Source of the DNA: Microvirga sesbaniae
GTDB taxonomy: Bacteria; Pseudomonadota; Alphaproteobacteria; Rhizobiales; Beijerinckiaceae
DNA: 64,000 bases
Assembly: GCF_025460805.1 (NCBI RefSeq)
Contig: NZ_JAMXFJ010000004.1
Coordinates: 364,228 to 428,227 of the forward strand
Direction: 5' to 3'
Part shown: piece after piece, positions 54,647 through 63,944 of the stretch
Layout of the letters: every line of letters starts with the position of its first letter
Numbering within the stretch: position 1 is the stretch's first letter
The notes under the pieces: model-generated
Seen by the model: only the letters and a program-made list of their open reading frames with translations
Database searches by the model: none
What the model was told of the DNA's origin: nothing
Program-made: the position numbers and the translations under genes

Positions 54647-55386
54647 TCCTTTATCCTGCCATCGATCTCAAAGAGGGTCGCTGCGTCCGCCTCGTCCAGG
54701 GCGATATGGACCAGGCCACCGTGTTCAACGACGATCCGGCCGACCAGGCCGCCACCTTCGAGGCCCAGGGCTTCGAATGGCTGCACGTGGTCGATCTCGA
54801 CGGCGCCTTCGCGGGCAAGCCGATGAACGCGGCCGCGGTCGAGACCATTCTGAACCGCGTGCGCATCCCCGTGCAGCTCGGCGGCGGCATCCGCGACATG
54901 AAGACCGTGGAGGGCTGGCTCGGGAAGGGCGTGTCCCGCGTCATCATCGGCACGGCCGCCGTGCGCGATCCGGCCTTCGTGCGCGAGGCCGCCCGGCTCC
55001 ACCCGGGCAAGATCGCGGTCGGAATCGACGCCAAGGACGGGCTGGTGGCGGTCGAGGGCTGGGCCCAGACCTCGACCCTGTCGGCCGAGGAGCTCGGCCG
55101 GCGGTTCGAGGATGCGGGGGTTTCCGCCATCATCTACACGGACATCGCCCGCGACGGCATCCTCAAGGGCCTCAACTTCCCCATGACCCTGGGGCTGGCC
55201 CGCGCGGTCTCGATTCCGGTCATCGCCTCGGGCGGCCTCGCCTCCATGGCCGATATCGAGCGCCTGACTCAGCCCGACTGCGCGGTCCTCGACGGGGCCA
55301 TCTCCGGCCGCGCCCTCTATGACGGACGCATCGACCCGCAGACAGCTTTGGCGCTGCTGCGCTCCGTGCGCAAGGAGCCCGCCTGA
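54643..55386 (+). CDS. hisA: ProFAR isomerase HisA
   Basis: 247 residues from GTG 54643; GAGGTGG upstream favours it over GTG 54634. The (beta-alpha)8 barrel carries the first catalytic Asp in '[16 protein letters not shown]' and the second in '[13 protein letters not shown]'. '[16 protein letters not shown]' is a phosphate-binding loop. It performs the Amadori isomerisation before HisFH. Its TGA shares a base with the hisF ATG. Confidence 0.96.
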   Translation: MILYPAIDLKEGRCVRLVQGDMDQATVFNDDPADQAATFEAQGFEWLHVVDLDGAFAGKPMNAAAVETILNRVRIPVQLGGGIRDMKTVEGWLGKGVSRVIIGTAAVRDPAFVREAARLHPGKIAVGIDAKDGLVAVEGWAQTSTLSAEELGRRFEDAGVSAIIYTDIARDGILKGLNFPMTLGLARAVSIPVIASGGLASMADIERLTQPDCAVLDGAISGRALYDGRIDPQTALALLRSVRKEPA

Positions 55387-56189
55387 TGCTCAAGGTTCGT
55401 CTCATCCCGTGTTTGGACGTCAAGGACGGTCGCGTCGTGAAGGGCGTGCAGTTCGTCGACCTGGTCGATGCGGGCGACCCGGTCGAAGCCGCCAAGGCCT
55501 ATGACGCGGCCGGCGCCGACGAGCTGTGCTTCCTCGACATCACGGCGAGCCACGAGGCGAGGGGGATCCTCCTCGACGTGGTGCGGCGCACGGCCGAAGC
55601 CTGTTTCATGCCGCTCACCGTGGGCGGAGGCGTGCGGACCGTCGAGGACATCCGCCGGCTGCTGCTCGCCGGGGCCGACAAGGTCTCGATCAATACGGCC
55701 GCGGTGAAGAACCCGGATTTCGTGCGCGAGGCGTCGGAGAAATTCGGCAACCAGTGCATCGTCGTGGCCATCGACGCCAAGAAGGTGTCGGGCGCCGGCG
55801 AGGAGCCACGCTGGGAGATCTTCACCCATGGCGGGCGCAACCCCACCGGAATCGACGCCATCGCGTTCGCCAGGCAGGTGGCGGAGCGCGGGGCAGGGGA
55901 GCTTCTGGTCACCTCCATGGACCGGGACGGCACCAAGGGCGGCTACGACCTCGCCCTCGTGCGTGCCATCGCGGATGCGGTCTCGGTGCCGGTCATCGCG
56001 TCCGGCGGCGTCGGCAATCTCGACCATCTGGTGGACGGGGTCGAGAGGGGCCATGCCAGCGCGGTGCTCGCGGCCTCGATCTTCCACTTCGGCACGCATA
56101 CGATCGGCGAGGCCAAGGGCTACATGGCCGGGAAGGGATTGAAGATGCGGCTGGACGAGCCGGCACGAAGTGCAGCGGGTGGGCCTTGA
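55386..56189 (+). CDS. hisF: Imidazole glycerol phosphate synthase cyclase subunit
   Basis: 267 residues. The catalytic aspartates are in '[18 protein letters not shown]' and '[16 protein letters not shown]'. Phosphate loops are '[16 protein letters not shown]' and '[11 protein letters not shown]'. It forms IGP and AICAR with ammonia from HisH. It is coupled to hisA by a one-base overlap. About 60 bases separate it from a methionine aminopeptidase gene. Confidence 0.96.
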   Translation: MLKVRLIPCLDVKDGRVVKGVQFVDLVDAGDPVEAAKAYDAAGADELCFLDITASHEARGILLDVVRRTAEACFMPLTVGGGVRTVEDIRRLLLAGADKVSINTAAVKNPDFVREASEKFGNQCIVVAIDAKKVSGAGEEPRWEIFTHGGRNPTGIDAIAFARQVAERGAGELLVTSMDRDGTKGGYDLALVRAIADAVSVPVIASGGVGNLDHLVDGVERGHASAVLAASIFHFGTHTIGEAKGYMAGKGLKMRLDEPARSAAGGP

Positions 56190-56247
56190 GCGCGGCCTTC
56201 ACGACACGCGCATCCGACCATGACCCTCATGGAAAGGGATTCAACGA

Positions 56248-56997
56248 ATGACGGTCTCCAACGAGGACGATCTGACCAAGCTCCAGGACATCGGCCGGAT
56301 CGTCGCCAACACCCTCGAGGCGATGGCCGCGGCCCTCGAGCCGGGCATGACCACGGCGGAGCTCGACCTGATCGGCCGCCGGCTTCTCGAGACGGCCGGC
56401 GCCCGTTCCGGCCCTGAAGTGGTCTACGATTTTCCCGGCGCGACCTGCATCAGCGTGAACGAGGAGGTCGCCCATGGCATTCCCGGGTCCCGTCGCATCG
56501 CAGCGGGCGATCTCGTCAACATCGACATTTCGGCGGAAAAGAACGGCGTTTTCGCCGATACCGGTGCGTCCTTCGCGGTTCCGCCGGTCACGAACGCCAC
56601 CAAGCGGCTCTGCCGGGACGGCCGTCGCGCCATGTGGGTCGGCTTGCGCCAGGTCGGTGCGAACAGGCCGATGGCCGGCATCGGACAGGCGATCGGGCAA
56701 TTCGCCGAGAAGAACGGCTACACCCTGGTGCGCAACCTGGCGAGCCATGGCATCGGCCGCTCCCTGCACGAGGAGCCGAAGGAGATCGCCACCTGGCCGG
56801 ACCGGTCCGAGCGTCGGATCATGACCGAGGGCCTGGTCTTCACCGTGGAGCCCTTTCTGTCCCTGGGGGCGGAATGGGCCCAGGACGGCGACGATCCCTG
56901 GACCCTGTTCAGCGAGCCCTGCGCCCCGACGGTCCAGTACGAGCATACGGTCGTCGCCACCCGTAACGGTCCTCTCGTCGTCACCTTGCCGGGCTAG
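56248..56997 (+). CDS. map: Type I methionyl aminopeptidase (paralog in the his cluster)
   Basis: 249 residues. All five metal ligands are recognisable: Asp in '[11 protein letters not shown]', Asp in 'VFADTGASF', His in '[13 protein letters not shown]', Glu in 'FTVEPFLSL' and Glu in 'QYEHTVVAT'. It would remove the initiator methionine. Small departures from the canonical form (GHGIG to SHGIG, FTIEP to FTVEP) suggest a paralog rather than the housekeeping copy. It lies between hisF and hisE and starts after GGAAAGG. Confidence 0.88.
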   Translation: MTVSNEDDLTKLQDIGRIVANTLEAMAAALEPGMTTAELDLIGRRLLETAGARSGPEVVYDFPGATCISVNEEVAHGIPGSRRIAAGDLVNIDISAEKNGVFADTGASFAVPPVTNATKRLCRDGRRAMWVGLRQVGANRPMAGIGQAIGQFAEKNGYTLVRNLASHGIGRSLHEEPKEIATWPDRSERRIMTEGLVFTVEPFLSLGAEWAQDGDDPWTLFSEPCAPTVQYEHTVVATRNGPLVVTLPG

Positions 56998-57004
56998 TTT
57001 CATC

Positions 57005-57325
57005 ATGACCACCTTCACCCTCGACGACCTCGCCCGCATCGTGGCCGAGCGCGCGGCCGCGCCGGCGACCGAATCCTATACGGCCAAGCTCATTGCCGGC
57101 GGGCCGGCCAAAGCGGCCAAGAAGCTGGGCGAGGAGGCGGTGGAGGCGGCCATCGCGGCCGTCGAGCGCGACCGGCAGAACCTGACGGCGGAGGCCGCGG
57201 ACGTGCTGTATCATCTTTTGGTCGTGTTGCAGGGCGCAAACATTCCTCTAAGTGACGTCATGGCCGAACTGGAACGCCGCACGGCGCAGTCGGGTCTTGC
57301 CGAGAAGGCCGCGCGCAAGACCTAA
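57005..57325 (+). CDS. hisE: Phosphoribosyl-ATP pyrophosphatase
   Basis: 106 residues, the size of stand-alone HisE. The MazG-like metal sites are in '[17 protein letters not shown]' and '[14 protein letters not shown]'. It removes pyrophosphate from phosphoribosyl-ATP, the second step of histidine synthesis. Its ATG at 57005 follows the map stop by seven bases. coaA starts 23 bases later. Confidence 0.94.
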   Translation: MTTFTLDDLARIVAERAAAPATESYTAKLIAGGPAKAAKKLGEEAVEAAIAAVERDRQNLTAEAADVLYHLLVVLQGANIPLSDVMAELERRTAQSGLAEKAARKT

Positions 57326-57348
57326 AACCTGGAAAAGAGGTGGTTCGC

Positions 57349-58326
57349 ATGGACCAGCCCAACCTGATGTCCGCCGACGAGGACGATGACGGCCTCTCGC
57401 CCTACCGCACCTTCTCGCGCGACGAATGGGCGAAGCTGCGTGCGGATGCGCCCATGACGCTCACGGCCGACGAGGTGGTGCAGCTGCAATCCCTCAACGA
57501 CCCGATCTCCCTCGACGAGGTCGCGGCGATCTACCTGCCGCTCTCGCGCCTGCTCTCCCTCTACGTCGCGGCGACGCAGGGCCTGTTCAAGGCAACCCAG
57601 CGGTTCCTCCTGGCCGAGCAGCAGGAGAAGGTGCCCTACATCATCGGCGTGGCCGGCTCGGTGGCGGTCGGCAAGTCCACCACGGCCCGCGTGCTCAAGG
57701 CGCTGCTCGCGCGCTGGCCCAACACCCCGAAGGTCGACCTCGTCACCACGGACGGGTTCCTCCTGCCGAACGCCGAGCTGACACGGCTCAACCTCATGGA
57801 ACGCAAGGGTTTTCCCGAGAGCTACGACACGGGCAAGCTCCTGCACTTCCTGGCCGACATCAAGGCGGGCAAGCGCAACGTGAAGGCGCCGCTCTACTCC
57901 CACCTCGTCTACGACGTGGTGCCCGGCGAGGAGACCACCGTCGACCGGCCCGACATCCTGATCGTCGAGGGCCTCAACGTGCTCCAGCCCGCGCGCATGC
58001 CCAAGGACGGCACGGCCATTCCCTTCGTGTCCGACTTCTTCGACTTCTCGGTCTATATCGACGCCGACGAGGAGGACCTGCACCGCTGGTACGTGAACCG
58101 CTTCCTGCGCCTGCGCCACACGGCCTTCCGGGATCCCCTGTCCTATTTCCGGCGCTATGCGGAACTGGCGGAGTCGGAAGCCATCACCATCGCGGATGGC
58201 CTGTGGAGCCGCATCAACCTGGTGAACCTGCAGGAGAACATCGTGCCGACCCGCCAGCGCGCGAGCCTGATCCTGAAGAAGGGCCCGAGCCACCGGATCG
58301 AGACGGTGGCCCTGAGACGGCTTTGA
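57349..58326 (+). CDS. coaA: Type I pantothenate kinase
   Basis: 325 residues from ATG 57349, with AAGAGG eight bases upstream; a GTG at 57340 overlaps that site and is less likely. Walker A is '[12 protein letters not shown]' at 100-111. '[20 protein letters not shown]', '[14 protein letters not shown]' and 'IVEGLNVLQ' are CoaA signatures. It phosphorylates pantothenate, the first and regulated step to coenzyme A. Linkage to hisE is usual in this order. Confidence 0.95.
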   Translation: MDQPNLMSADEDDDGLSPYRTFSRDEWAKLRADAPMTLTADEVVQLQSLNDPISLDEVAAIYLPLSRLLSLYVAATQGLFKATQRFLLAEQQEKVPYIIGVAGSVAVGKSTTARVLKALLARWPNTPKVDLVTTDGFLLPNAELTRLNLMERKGFPESYDTGKLLHFLADIKAGKRNVKAPLYSHLVYDVVPGEETTVDRPDILIVEGLNVLQPARMPKDGTAIPFVSDFFDFSVYIDADEEDLHRWYVNRFLRLRHTAFRDPLSYFRRYAELAESEAITIADGLWSRINLVNLQENIVPTRQRASLILKKGPSHRIETVALRRL

Positions 58327-58382
58327 CGGGGCCAACCATTTCGCAACCGTGAGCGTTGTGCCTCCGGATGAACGGAGGGTGC

Positions 58383-58901
58383 ATGACGACGCAACCGGTG
58401 GACGAAAAGCTCAAGCGCAGCGCCGAGCACGCCAAGGCGGCGGCGGAGCAGAGTCAGGAGGCCGCCGAGCAGACCCAGGAGGCGGCCGAGCACACGCAGG
58501 CGGCGGCCAGGACGACCGCCACGGCCAGCGTGCAGATGAAGGACAGCGCCGACCGGCGCACGGAGCTGGCCGCCAACCGCACGGTCTTCGCGGCCGAGCG
58601 CACCTACGCGGCCTGGGTGCGTACGGGTCTCGCCGCGCTGGCCTCCGGGATCGGGGCGAAAAAGCTCCTGGAAGGCGTGGTCCCGGACTGGATGATCGTC
58701 TCGACCGGGTCGATCCTGGTGCTGTTCAGCGCTTTCTGCTTCGCGGCCGCGGTGTGGCGCCAGATCTTCACCGGCTCGCAGCCGCCTCATCCGGACGTGC
58801 AGCGCATCCCGCCTTTCCTGCTCGTGGCCTTCAACGGTTTCCTGGCCCTGGTCGCCCTCGCGGCGCTGTTCAGCCTGTGGTTCGGGCGGACGGGCGGGTG
58901 A
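58383..58901 (+). CDS. DUF202 membrane protein with heptad-repeat N-terminus
   Basis: 172 residues from ATG 58383, preceded by GGAGGG. Residues about 14-50 form a seven-residue repeat (AAEQSQE, AAEQTQE, AAEHTQA), predicting a coiled coil or long helix. The DUF202 part follows with 'LAANRTVFAAERTYAAWVRT' and three hydrophobic helices near 80-98, 105-127 and 145-166. DUF202/YidH proteins have unknown function. It converges on the adenosine kinase gene. Confidence 0.85.
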   Translation: MTTQPVDEKLKRSAEHAKAAAEQSQEAAEQTQEAAEHTQAAARTTATASVQMKDSADRRTELAANRTVFAAERTYAAWVRTGLAALASGIGAKKLLEGVVPDWMIVSTGSILVLFSAFCFAAAVWRQIFTGSQPPHPDVQRIPPFLLVAFNGFLALVALAALFSLWFGRTGG

Positions 58902-58914
58902 AGAAAAATCCTTC

Positions 58915-58953
58915 CCCGCGTCATGGCCGGCCCGAGGCCCGCCCTGACGCGGG
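58915..58953. terminator. Hairpin between convergent DUF202 and adenosine kinase genes
   Basis: Arms CCCGCGTCA (58915-58923) and TGACGCGGG (58945-58953) around a GC-rich inner stem. On the minus strand GGAAGGATTTTTCTT follows, so it can end adenosine kinase transcripts. The TCATGGCCGG inside resembles family 2 repeats. Confidence 0.6.
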
Positions 58954-59014
58954 AGGGTGGCATGAGGGGAAGCGACAGGGCCGGACGAGGCCAGACGTGA
59001 CGGGCGGGCGGTTC

Positions 59015-60016
59015 TTAGGACAGCAGCCCTTCCTGCTCGGCGAGCTCGCGCAGGTTCGCCTGCGGGCGGGCGCCGAGATGGCTGATGATCTCGGCGGCCG
59101 CGAGACCGCCGAGCCGGGCGCAGTCGACGAGGTCGAGGTTCTTCACGAGACCGGCCAGAAAACCCGAGGCGAAGAGGTCGCCGGCGCCCGTGGTGTCGAC
59201 CACGCGCTCCACCGGGAAGGCGGGAACGGCCCGGGTCTCGCCGCGGCTGACGATGAGGGCGCCGTCCTCCGAGCGGGTGATCGCGCCGAGCACGTTCTCC
59301 TCGCGCAGGGCGGCGAGCGCGGTATCCGCATCGGACGTGCCGTAGAGGCTCTGCAGCTCGTGGATGTTGGCGAACAGGATGTCGAGGCTGCCGTCGCGCA
59401 TCAACCCTAGAAACTCGTCGCGGTAGCGGTCGACGCAGAAGGCGTCGGAGAGGGTGAGGGCCACCTTGTTGCCGGCCTCGTGGGCGATCCGGACCGCCTT
59501 GCGGAAGGCTTCCTTCGCGGCCGGCGGGTCCCAGAGATAGCCCTCGAGATAGACGATCGACGAGGACCGCACCGTGTCGGGATTCACGTCGTCGGGCGTG
59601 AGGTTCTGGCAGGCGCCGAGATAGGTGTTCATGGTGCGCTCGCCGTCCGGCGTCACCAGGATGAAGCTGCGGGCCGTGGCCGGGCCGTCCTGGGCCGGGG
59701 CGACGTCGTAATGGACGTCGATGGCCCTGAGGTCGTGGGCGAAGAGCCGGCCCGTCTCGTCGTTCTTCACCTTGCCGATGAAGCCGGCCTTGACTCCGAA
59801 GGAGGCGACGCCCGCCGCCGTGTTGGCCCCGGAACCGCCCGACACGATGACGGCCGGTCCCATCTCGCCGTAGAGCTCCTCGGCCCGGGCCTCGTCGATC
59901 AGCTGCATGGCGCCCTTGTGGACCTTCTTCTGGAGGAGGAAGGCTTCGTCCGTGTGGGCGAGCACATCAACGATGGCGTTGCCGAGGGTGAGGACGTCGA
60001 TGCGGGTCTGGGACAT
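59015..60016 (-). CDS. Adenosine kinase (PfkB family sugar kinase)
   Basis: 333 residues from ATG 60016. It has the glycine-rich 'IVSGGSGANTAAGVASFG' PfkB motif 1 and 'VVDTTGAGDLFASGFLAGLV' motif 2, with the catalytic Asp after GAG. 'GNAIVDVLA' at the N-terminus is typical of the adenosine-kinase branch seen in alphaproteobacteria. It would phosphorylate adenosine to AMP, for instance to recycle adenosine from SAH. Another ribokinase-type substrate is possible. Confidence 0.85.
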   Translation of the reverse strand: MSQTRIDVLTLGNAIVDVLAHTDEAFLLQKKVHKGAMQLIDEARAEELYGEMGPAVIVSGGSGANTAAGVASFGVKAGFIGKVKNDETGRLFAHDLRAIDVHYDVAPAQDGPATARSFILVTPDGERTMNTYLGACQNLTPDDVNPDTVRSSSIVYLEGYLWDPPAAKEAFRKAVRIAHEAGNKVALTLSDAFCVDRYRDEFLGLMRDGSLDILFANIHELQSLYGTSDADTALAALREENVLGAITRSEDGALIVSRGETRAVPAFPVERVVDTTGAGDLFASGFLAGLVKNLDLVDCARLGGLAAAEIISHLGARPQANLRELAEQEGLLS

Positions 60017-60132
60017 GGGCCACCGGAATTGAGAAAGGACGGGGCGCTTTCGCATCCGGGGCGGGGGAGGTCAAGACGGCGCATCGTTGCGAGAACCCGT
60101 TGATGCGCTCCGTGGCGATGCACTGCCTTCCT

Positions 60133-60175
60133 GCCATGGCCCGGCCTGTGCCGGCCATCCCGATCGTTTGGAGCG
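60133..60175. repeat. Family 2 repeat remnant
   Basis: GCCATGGCCCGGCC/GGCCGGCC-like arms followed by CCCGATCGTTTGGAGCG, the linker of the family 2 element, in the 218-base gap between adenosine kinase and the HTH gene. Confidence 0.6.
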
Positions 60176-60234
60176 GGACGCATCCGGTGACCGTCGTCGC
60201 CAGGTTCGTCCCGACGACGCCGTGGCGGATTGGT

Positions 60235-60642
60235 TCAGCTCCTGTCCTGGACCGCCTGGATCGGCACCGGAACGCGCCGCTCCCGGGTCTGGGCCCGATC
60301 GAGGACCGCCAGCATTTCCTCGAGCTCGGACTCCGAGAGGGAGCGGATCTCGCGGGCGAGGCGGTTGGCGAGCAGGGTGGCCCGCGGGTCGCCCCCGGCC
60401 GTGTCGATCCTCACCCGGGGGTCGGACAGGTCGGCGAGGCGCGTCAGCTCGTCGGCCTCGTCCCAGATGATGTGGAAATACTGCAGGACTCCCTGGATGA
60501 GCGCCCAGGTGGGCTTGCCGCGCTCGCCGCGCTCGAGGGCCGAGAGATAGGCGCTCGACACGCCGAGATGGGCGGCCATGTCCTTCAACATCCGCCCGCG
60601 CTCCCGGCGCAGCTGCCGCACCCGTTCGCCGAAGGGGGTCAT
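60235..60642 (-). CDS. Helix-turn-helix (XRE-like) regulator
   Basis: 135 residues from ATG 60642. The helix-turn-helix covers about 4-60 ('GERVRQLRRERGRMLKDMAA', 'VSSAYLSALERGERGKP'). The C-terminus ends in a charged helix. Targets are unknown. It lies four bases downstream of the smr stop and is probably the last gene of the timA-mltA-smr operon. The frame is open to 60690, but that part overlaps smr. Confidence 0.85.
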   Translation of the reverse strand: MTPFGERVRQLRRERGRMLKDMAAHLGVSSAYLSALERGERGKPTWALIQGVLQYFHIIWDEADELTRLADLSDPRVRIDTAGGDPRATLLANRLAREIRSLSESELEEMLAVLDRAQTRERRVPVPIQAVQDRS

Positions 60643-60646
60643 CCGT

Positions 60647-61213
60647 CTATCCCGCGCCCCGCCGGCGGCGGAGCCTGACATAGAGTGCACCGGATCCGCC
60701 GTGCTGGGGAGAGGCCTCCTCGAAGCCGATCACGAGCGCGCGAAGATCGGGCAGGCGCAGCCAGTGCGGCACCATGCGCCGCAGCACGCCCCGTTCCTCG
60801 ACGAGACTTGAACCGACGGCAGCGCCCCCTTTGCCGGTGATCACGAGTACGAGGCCATGGCCGGAACCCTGCGCCCGATGGAGAAAGCGCAGAAGGGCGA
60901 AATGAGCCTCTTCCTGGCGCATCCCGTGCAGGTCGATAACGCTGTCCACGTCCCTGCGGCCGCGCCGCAGGGCCTGGAGCGTCCGGCGCTCCACCGGGGC
61001 GAGCGGCGGCAGGGCCGGCTTCAGGGACGGAAGCGGGGCCAGGACAGGCGCGGGAGCGGCGATCGGCCGGGCAGGGGCCGTGGCGGTCCTGTCCTCCGGC
61101 TCGGGCTCGGGCGGCAGGCGCTTGCCCGCCATGGGCTTCACGTGTCGGGCCACATGCGACCAGAGCCGCTTCTCCTCGGGGCTGAGCTGGCGGGTGCGGC
61201 TTTTCTTGGTCAT
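60647..61213 (-). CDS. Smr/MutS2-C domain protein
   Basis: 188 residues from ATG 61213. A basic N-terminus ('KSRTRQLSPEEKRLW') and a Pro-rich linker lead to the Smr domain at about 95-185. The two family motifs are 'VIDLHGMRQEEAHFAL' and 'VLVITGKGG'. Smr domains act as endonucleases on nucleic acids, in some cases at stalled ribosomes. Its ATG overlaps the mltA stop by four bases. Confidence 0.87.
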   Translation of the reverse strand: MTKKSRTRQLSPEEKRLWSHVARHVKPMAGKRLPPEPEPEDRTATAPARPIAAPAPVLAPLPSLKPALPPLAPVERRTLQALRRGRRDVDSVIDLHGMRQEEAHFALLRFLHRAQGSGHGLVLVITGKGGAAVGSSLVEERGVLRRMVPHWLRLPDLRALVIGFEEASPQHGGSGALYVRLRRRRGAG

Positions 61214-62379
61214 GAACGGGGTTTGGGCTGCAGAACCACGAAGCGCACGGGGTGGCGCAGGAGGCCGGCACGGCGCCCCGCCTCCGCGCCGCTGCCGAAG
61301 AAGAAGTCGCCCCGCGCCGGGCCGACGATGGCGGAGCCCGTATCCTGGGCGATCATCAGCCGCCGCAGGGGTTCGGTCCTGTCGAGGGCGAGCGGCAGTT
61401 CTCCGTCGAGCCAGACGGGCAGGCCATAGGCCCAGAGCGACCGGTCGACCGCGAGGCTGCGGCCGGGCACGAGCGGGGTGCCGGCCCCGCCGATCGGTCC
61501 GTCCTCGGGCGCAAGCTCCCTCGCCTCGCGGAAGAAGATGTAGGATTGGTTCTGCCGCATCAGAGCCCCGGCGGGCTCCGGATGGTCCTTCAGCCAACCC
61601 ATGAGCCTGTTGAGCGTCATGGTCTCCAGGTCCATCTCGCCCCGCTGCACCAGCAGGCGACCGATGGACGTGTAGGGCCGGCCGTTGCGCCCCGCATAGG
61701 CGACGCGCATCACGGATCCGTCGGGGAGGCGGATGCGGGCGGAGCCCTGGACATGGATGATGAAGGCCTCGCCCGGCTCGCGCAGATACACGATGGGCCT
61801 CGCGTGGGCGCCCAGGGCGCCCGCCTCGATGGCGGCGCGGTCCGGATAGGGCTCGTAGCCGTGCTTCGTGCGCCTCGCGGCCTGGAGGTCCTTCTCGAGA
61901 CCCGGCAGGGTTTCCCCTTGGGGAATGGTGACGAGATCTGCCGGCCGGTCGAGCAGGGGCACCCGGTAGGTGGCGTCGGGCGTGCGCGAGCCCTCGAATT
62001 CCGGCTCGTAGTAACCGGTGAGGAAGCCGCCGCCGGAACGGGGCGTGACGGCCACGGGCTCGAAATGGGTCTCGAAGAACCGTCGCGCCTCGGCCTGCGA
62101 CGGCACCGGGTTCCTCAGGGCGGCGCGGCAGACGAACAGCAGGTCGTTCTGCGGCGCCTGGGCCGGGCGCAGGGCATCGGCGCCTGCATCAAGGGCGCGG
62201 CAGGAGCGAAGGAAGGTCCGGTAGGCGGCCCCGTGATCGTCCGTGTCCCAGCCGGCCAGCGCCGCGAAGGGCAGGGGCTCCAGGCGCGCCTGGTCCTGCA
62301 GCGCCGACGCCGCTCTGGCGGACATAGTCAGCGTCCAGACGAGGGAACAGGCGAGGAGGGCGCGCCCGGCATGGGTCAT
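61210..62379 (-). CDS. mltA: Membrane-bound lytic murein transglycosylase A
   Basis: 389 residues from ATG 62379. A signal peptide (MTHAGRALLACSLVWTLTMS...) is present; Cys12 could be a lipobox cysteine, but the context LLAC is early and uncertain. The MltA domain shows 'GFLTGYYEPEFEGSRTPDAT' and 'IIHVQGSARIRLPDGSV'. The 3D domain carries the catalytic Asp in 'LMIAQDTGSAIVGPARGDFF'. It cleaves glycan strands in peptidoglycan. Both ends overlap neighbours by four bases. Confidence 0.92.
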   Translation of the reverse strand: MTHAGRALLACSLVWTLTMSARAASALQDQARLEPLPFAALAGWDTDDHGAAYRTFLRSCRALDAGADALRPAQAPQNDLLFVCRAALRNPVPSQAEARRFFETHFEPVAVTPRSGGGFLTGYYEPEFEGSRTPDATYRVPLLDRPADLVTIPQGETLPGLEKDLQAARRTKHGYEPYPDRAAIEAGALGAHARPIVYLREPGEAFIIHVQGSARIRLPDGSVMRVAYAGRNGRPYTSIGRLLVQRGEMDLETMTLNRLMGWLKDHPEPAGALMRQNQSYIFFREARELAPEDGPIGGAGTPLVPGRSLAVDRSLWAYGLPVWLDGELPLALDRTEPLRRLMIAQDTGSAIVGPARGDFFFGSGAEAGRRAGLLRHPVRFVVLQPKPRS

Positions 62380-63098
62380 TGCCCCGCTTCGGTGGCCACG
62401 AGCTGCCAGTTGGGGTCGCGGCTGCCCAGCGTGCGGGCGAAGGTCCACACGTCGGTGACGTCGGCCACGGTCTCGGGGCTCCCGTCGACCACGTTGCCCG
62501 AGGCATCGCGCGTGGCGGTGATCAGCTTGGACAGGAAGCGGACCACGATCTGGGCCGTCTTGCCCTGAAGCTCGGCTCCGGCCATCTCGGCCTTGTCGAT
62601 GGACACAAAGGTGGTCTCGACCGTCTCGCCCCGGCGCTCGCGCTCGGTGATGGCCCGCTCGAAGCCCTCGTAGACGTCGCGGGAGAGGAGATCCTTGAGG
62701 GTCCGGCGGTCGCCCTGCGCGAAAGCCGTGACGATCATCTCATAGGCGGACTTGGCCCCTTCCAGGAACTGGGCCGCGTCGAAATTCGGCTCGGTGCGGG
62801 CAATGCCGTCCAGCGCCTGGGCGGTGATCGAGCCGGGCTCGGCAATGCCCTTCCAGCGCTCGGCGGACGGAACCTCGGCGGCGGGACGGGCTCCGTTGGC
62901 GCCGGGCAGGCGCACCACATTGTGATCGGGCTCGGCCGGCGCATTGCCGGGACGAAGGGGCGCATCCCGGCGCGACATCGGGTCGAAGGGAGGCTGCTCG
63001 TTGCCGGTCTTCTGCCCCAGGACGGAGCGCAGACGCCAGATCACGAAAACGGCGAGTACAATGAAAATGAGGGTCGTGATGTCGAAGGAATCCTGCAT
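62376..63098 (-). CDS. Tim44-like domain protein (TimA type)
   Basis: 240 residues from ATG 63098. One N-terminal transmembrane helix ('ITTLIFIVLAVFVIWRL', about 8-24) is followed by a disordered linker. The C-terminal Tim44 domain (about 95-235) has 'FDAAQFLEGAKSAYEMIVTA', 'DVYEGFERAITERERRGE' and 'DVWTFARTLGSRDPNW'. It is the bacterial relative of mitochondrial Tim44 and is inner-membrane attached; its job in bacteria is not settled. It is divergent from secB and overlaps mltA by four bases. Confidence 0.9.
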   Translation of the reverse strand: MQDSFDITTLIFIVLAVFVIWRLRSVLGQKTGNEQPPFDPMSRRDAPLRPGNAPAEPDHNVVRLPGANGARPAAEVPSAERWKGIAEPGSITAQALDGIARTEPNFDAAQFLEGAKSAYEMIVTAFAQGDRRTLKDLLSRDVYEGFERAITERERRGETVETTFVSIDKAEMAGAELQGKTAQIVVRFLSKLITATRDASGNVVDGSPETVADVTDVWTFARTLGSRDPNWQLVATEAGQ

Positions 63099-63123
63099 CG
63101 TCGATCCGTTATGAGCCTGCCCG

Positions 63124-63176
63124 CGCCCGGTTGTCGCCGGGCGTTGTGTCGAGGAGGCGAAGGTGTCATCCTTCGC
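63124..63176. repeat. Two small inverted repeats in the timA-secB gap
   Basis: CGCCCGG-N6-CCGGGCG (63124-63143) and GCGAAGG-N6-CCTTCGC (63157-63176). Either could be an operator or a transcript hairpin before timA. No assignment is possible. Confidence 0.4.
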
Positions 63177-63361
63177 ATATGGGGTCTTGAGGTCGTAACA
63201 TCCACCTCCGGCCCCGACAAGCAAATGAGTCGGCTGAAATCTTGCTTCGTGCAGGAGAAGCTGATAGCGCGAAGACCCATGGCCCGAAGCGAGCCGGCGC
63301 TTTGCCCGACGACGTGTTCCGTCCGGGCCCGACAAGACACCCCTTCAGGGAGCATGAACCC

Positions 63362-63841
63362 ATGGCCGAGAACCCGGCAAACAACGGAGCGCCCGCGCTC
63401 AACGCCCTTGCGCAGTACTGCAAGGACTTTTCCTTCGAGAATCCCAACGCCCCCCGCTCCCTGCAGCAGCAGTCGGAAGGCCCGCAGATCAACCTGCAGG
63501 TCAACGTCAACGCCAAGCAGCTCGCCGAGGCCGATTTCGAGGTCGACCTCACCCTTGAGGGCGATGCCAAGATCGGCGGCAAGGACGTGCTGTTCGCGTT
63601 CGAGCTCACCTATTCGGGCGTGTTCCGGATCCAGAACATCCCGCAGGAGCAACTGCACCCGGTTGTGATGATCGAATGCCCACGCCTTCTCTTCCCGTTC
63701 GCCCGCCAGATGGTGGCCGACGCAGTGCGCAACGGCGGCTTCCCGCCCCTCTATATCGACCCGATCGATTTCGTCGCCCTCTACCGGCAGCGCGCCGCCG
63801 AGATGCAGGGCCAACAGAACGGTGGCCAGACGCTGTCGTAG
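63362..63841 (+). CDS. secB: Protein-export chaperone SecB
   Basis: 159 residues from ATG 63362. '[20 protein letters not shown]', '[13 protein letters not shown]', '[16 protein letters not shown]' and '[20 protein letters not shown]' are SecB signatures. SecB is a tetramer that keeps preproteins unfolded and passes them to SecA. The frame is open to 63242, but the ATG at 63362 gives the usual alphaproteobacterial N-terminus. A strong terminator follows 27 bases after the stop. Confidence 0.96.
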   Translation: MAENPANNGAPALNALAQYCKDFSFENPNAPRSLQQQSEGPQINLQVNVNAKQLAEADFEVDLTLEGDAKIGGKDVLFAFELTYSGVFRIQNIPQEQLHPVVMIECPRLLFPFARQMVADAVRNGGFPPLYIDPIDFVALYRQRAAEMQGQQNGGQTLS

Positions 63842-63868
63842 GCAGTCGCGTTCCACCCGTTCGGATCG

Positions 63869-63897
63869 GGCGAGGCGGGCGACCGCCTCGCCTTTTT
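63869..63897 (+). terminator. Intrinsic terminator after secB
   Basis: Arms GGCGAGGCGG (63869-63878) and CCGCCTCGCC (63883-63892) with a GCGA tetraloop, followed by five T residues. Confidence 0.92.
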
Positions 63898-63944
63898 CGT
63901 GCCGCGGACCACGTCATAGATCGGCCGATTCTTCACCGCCTTCG

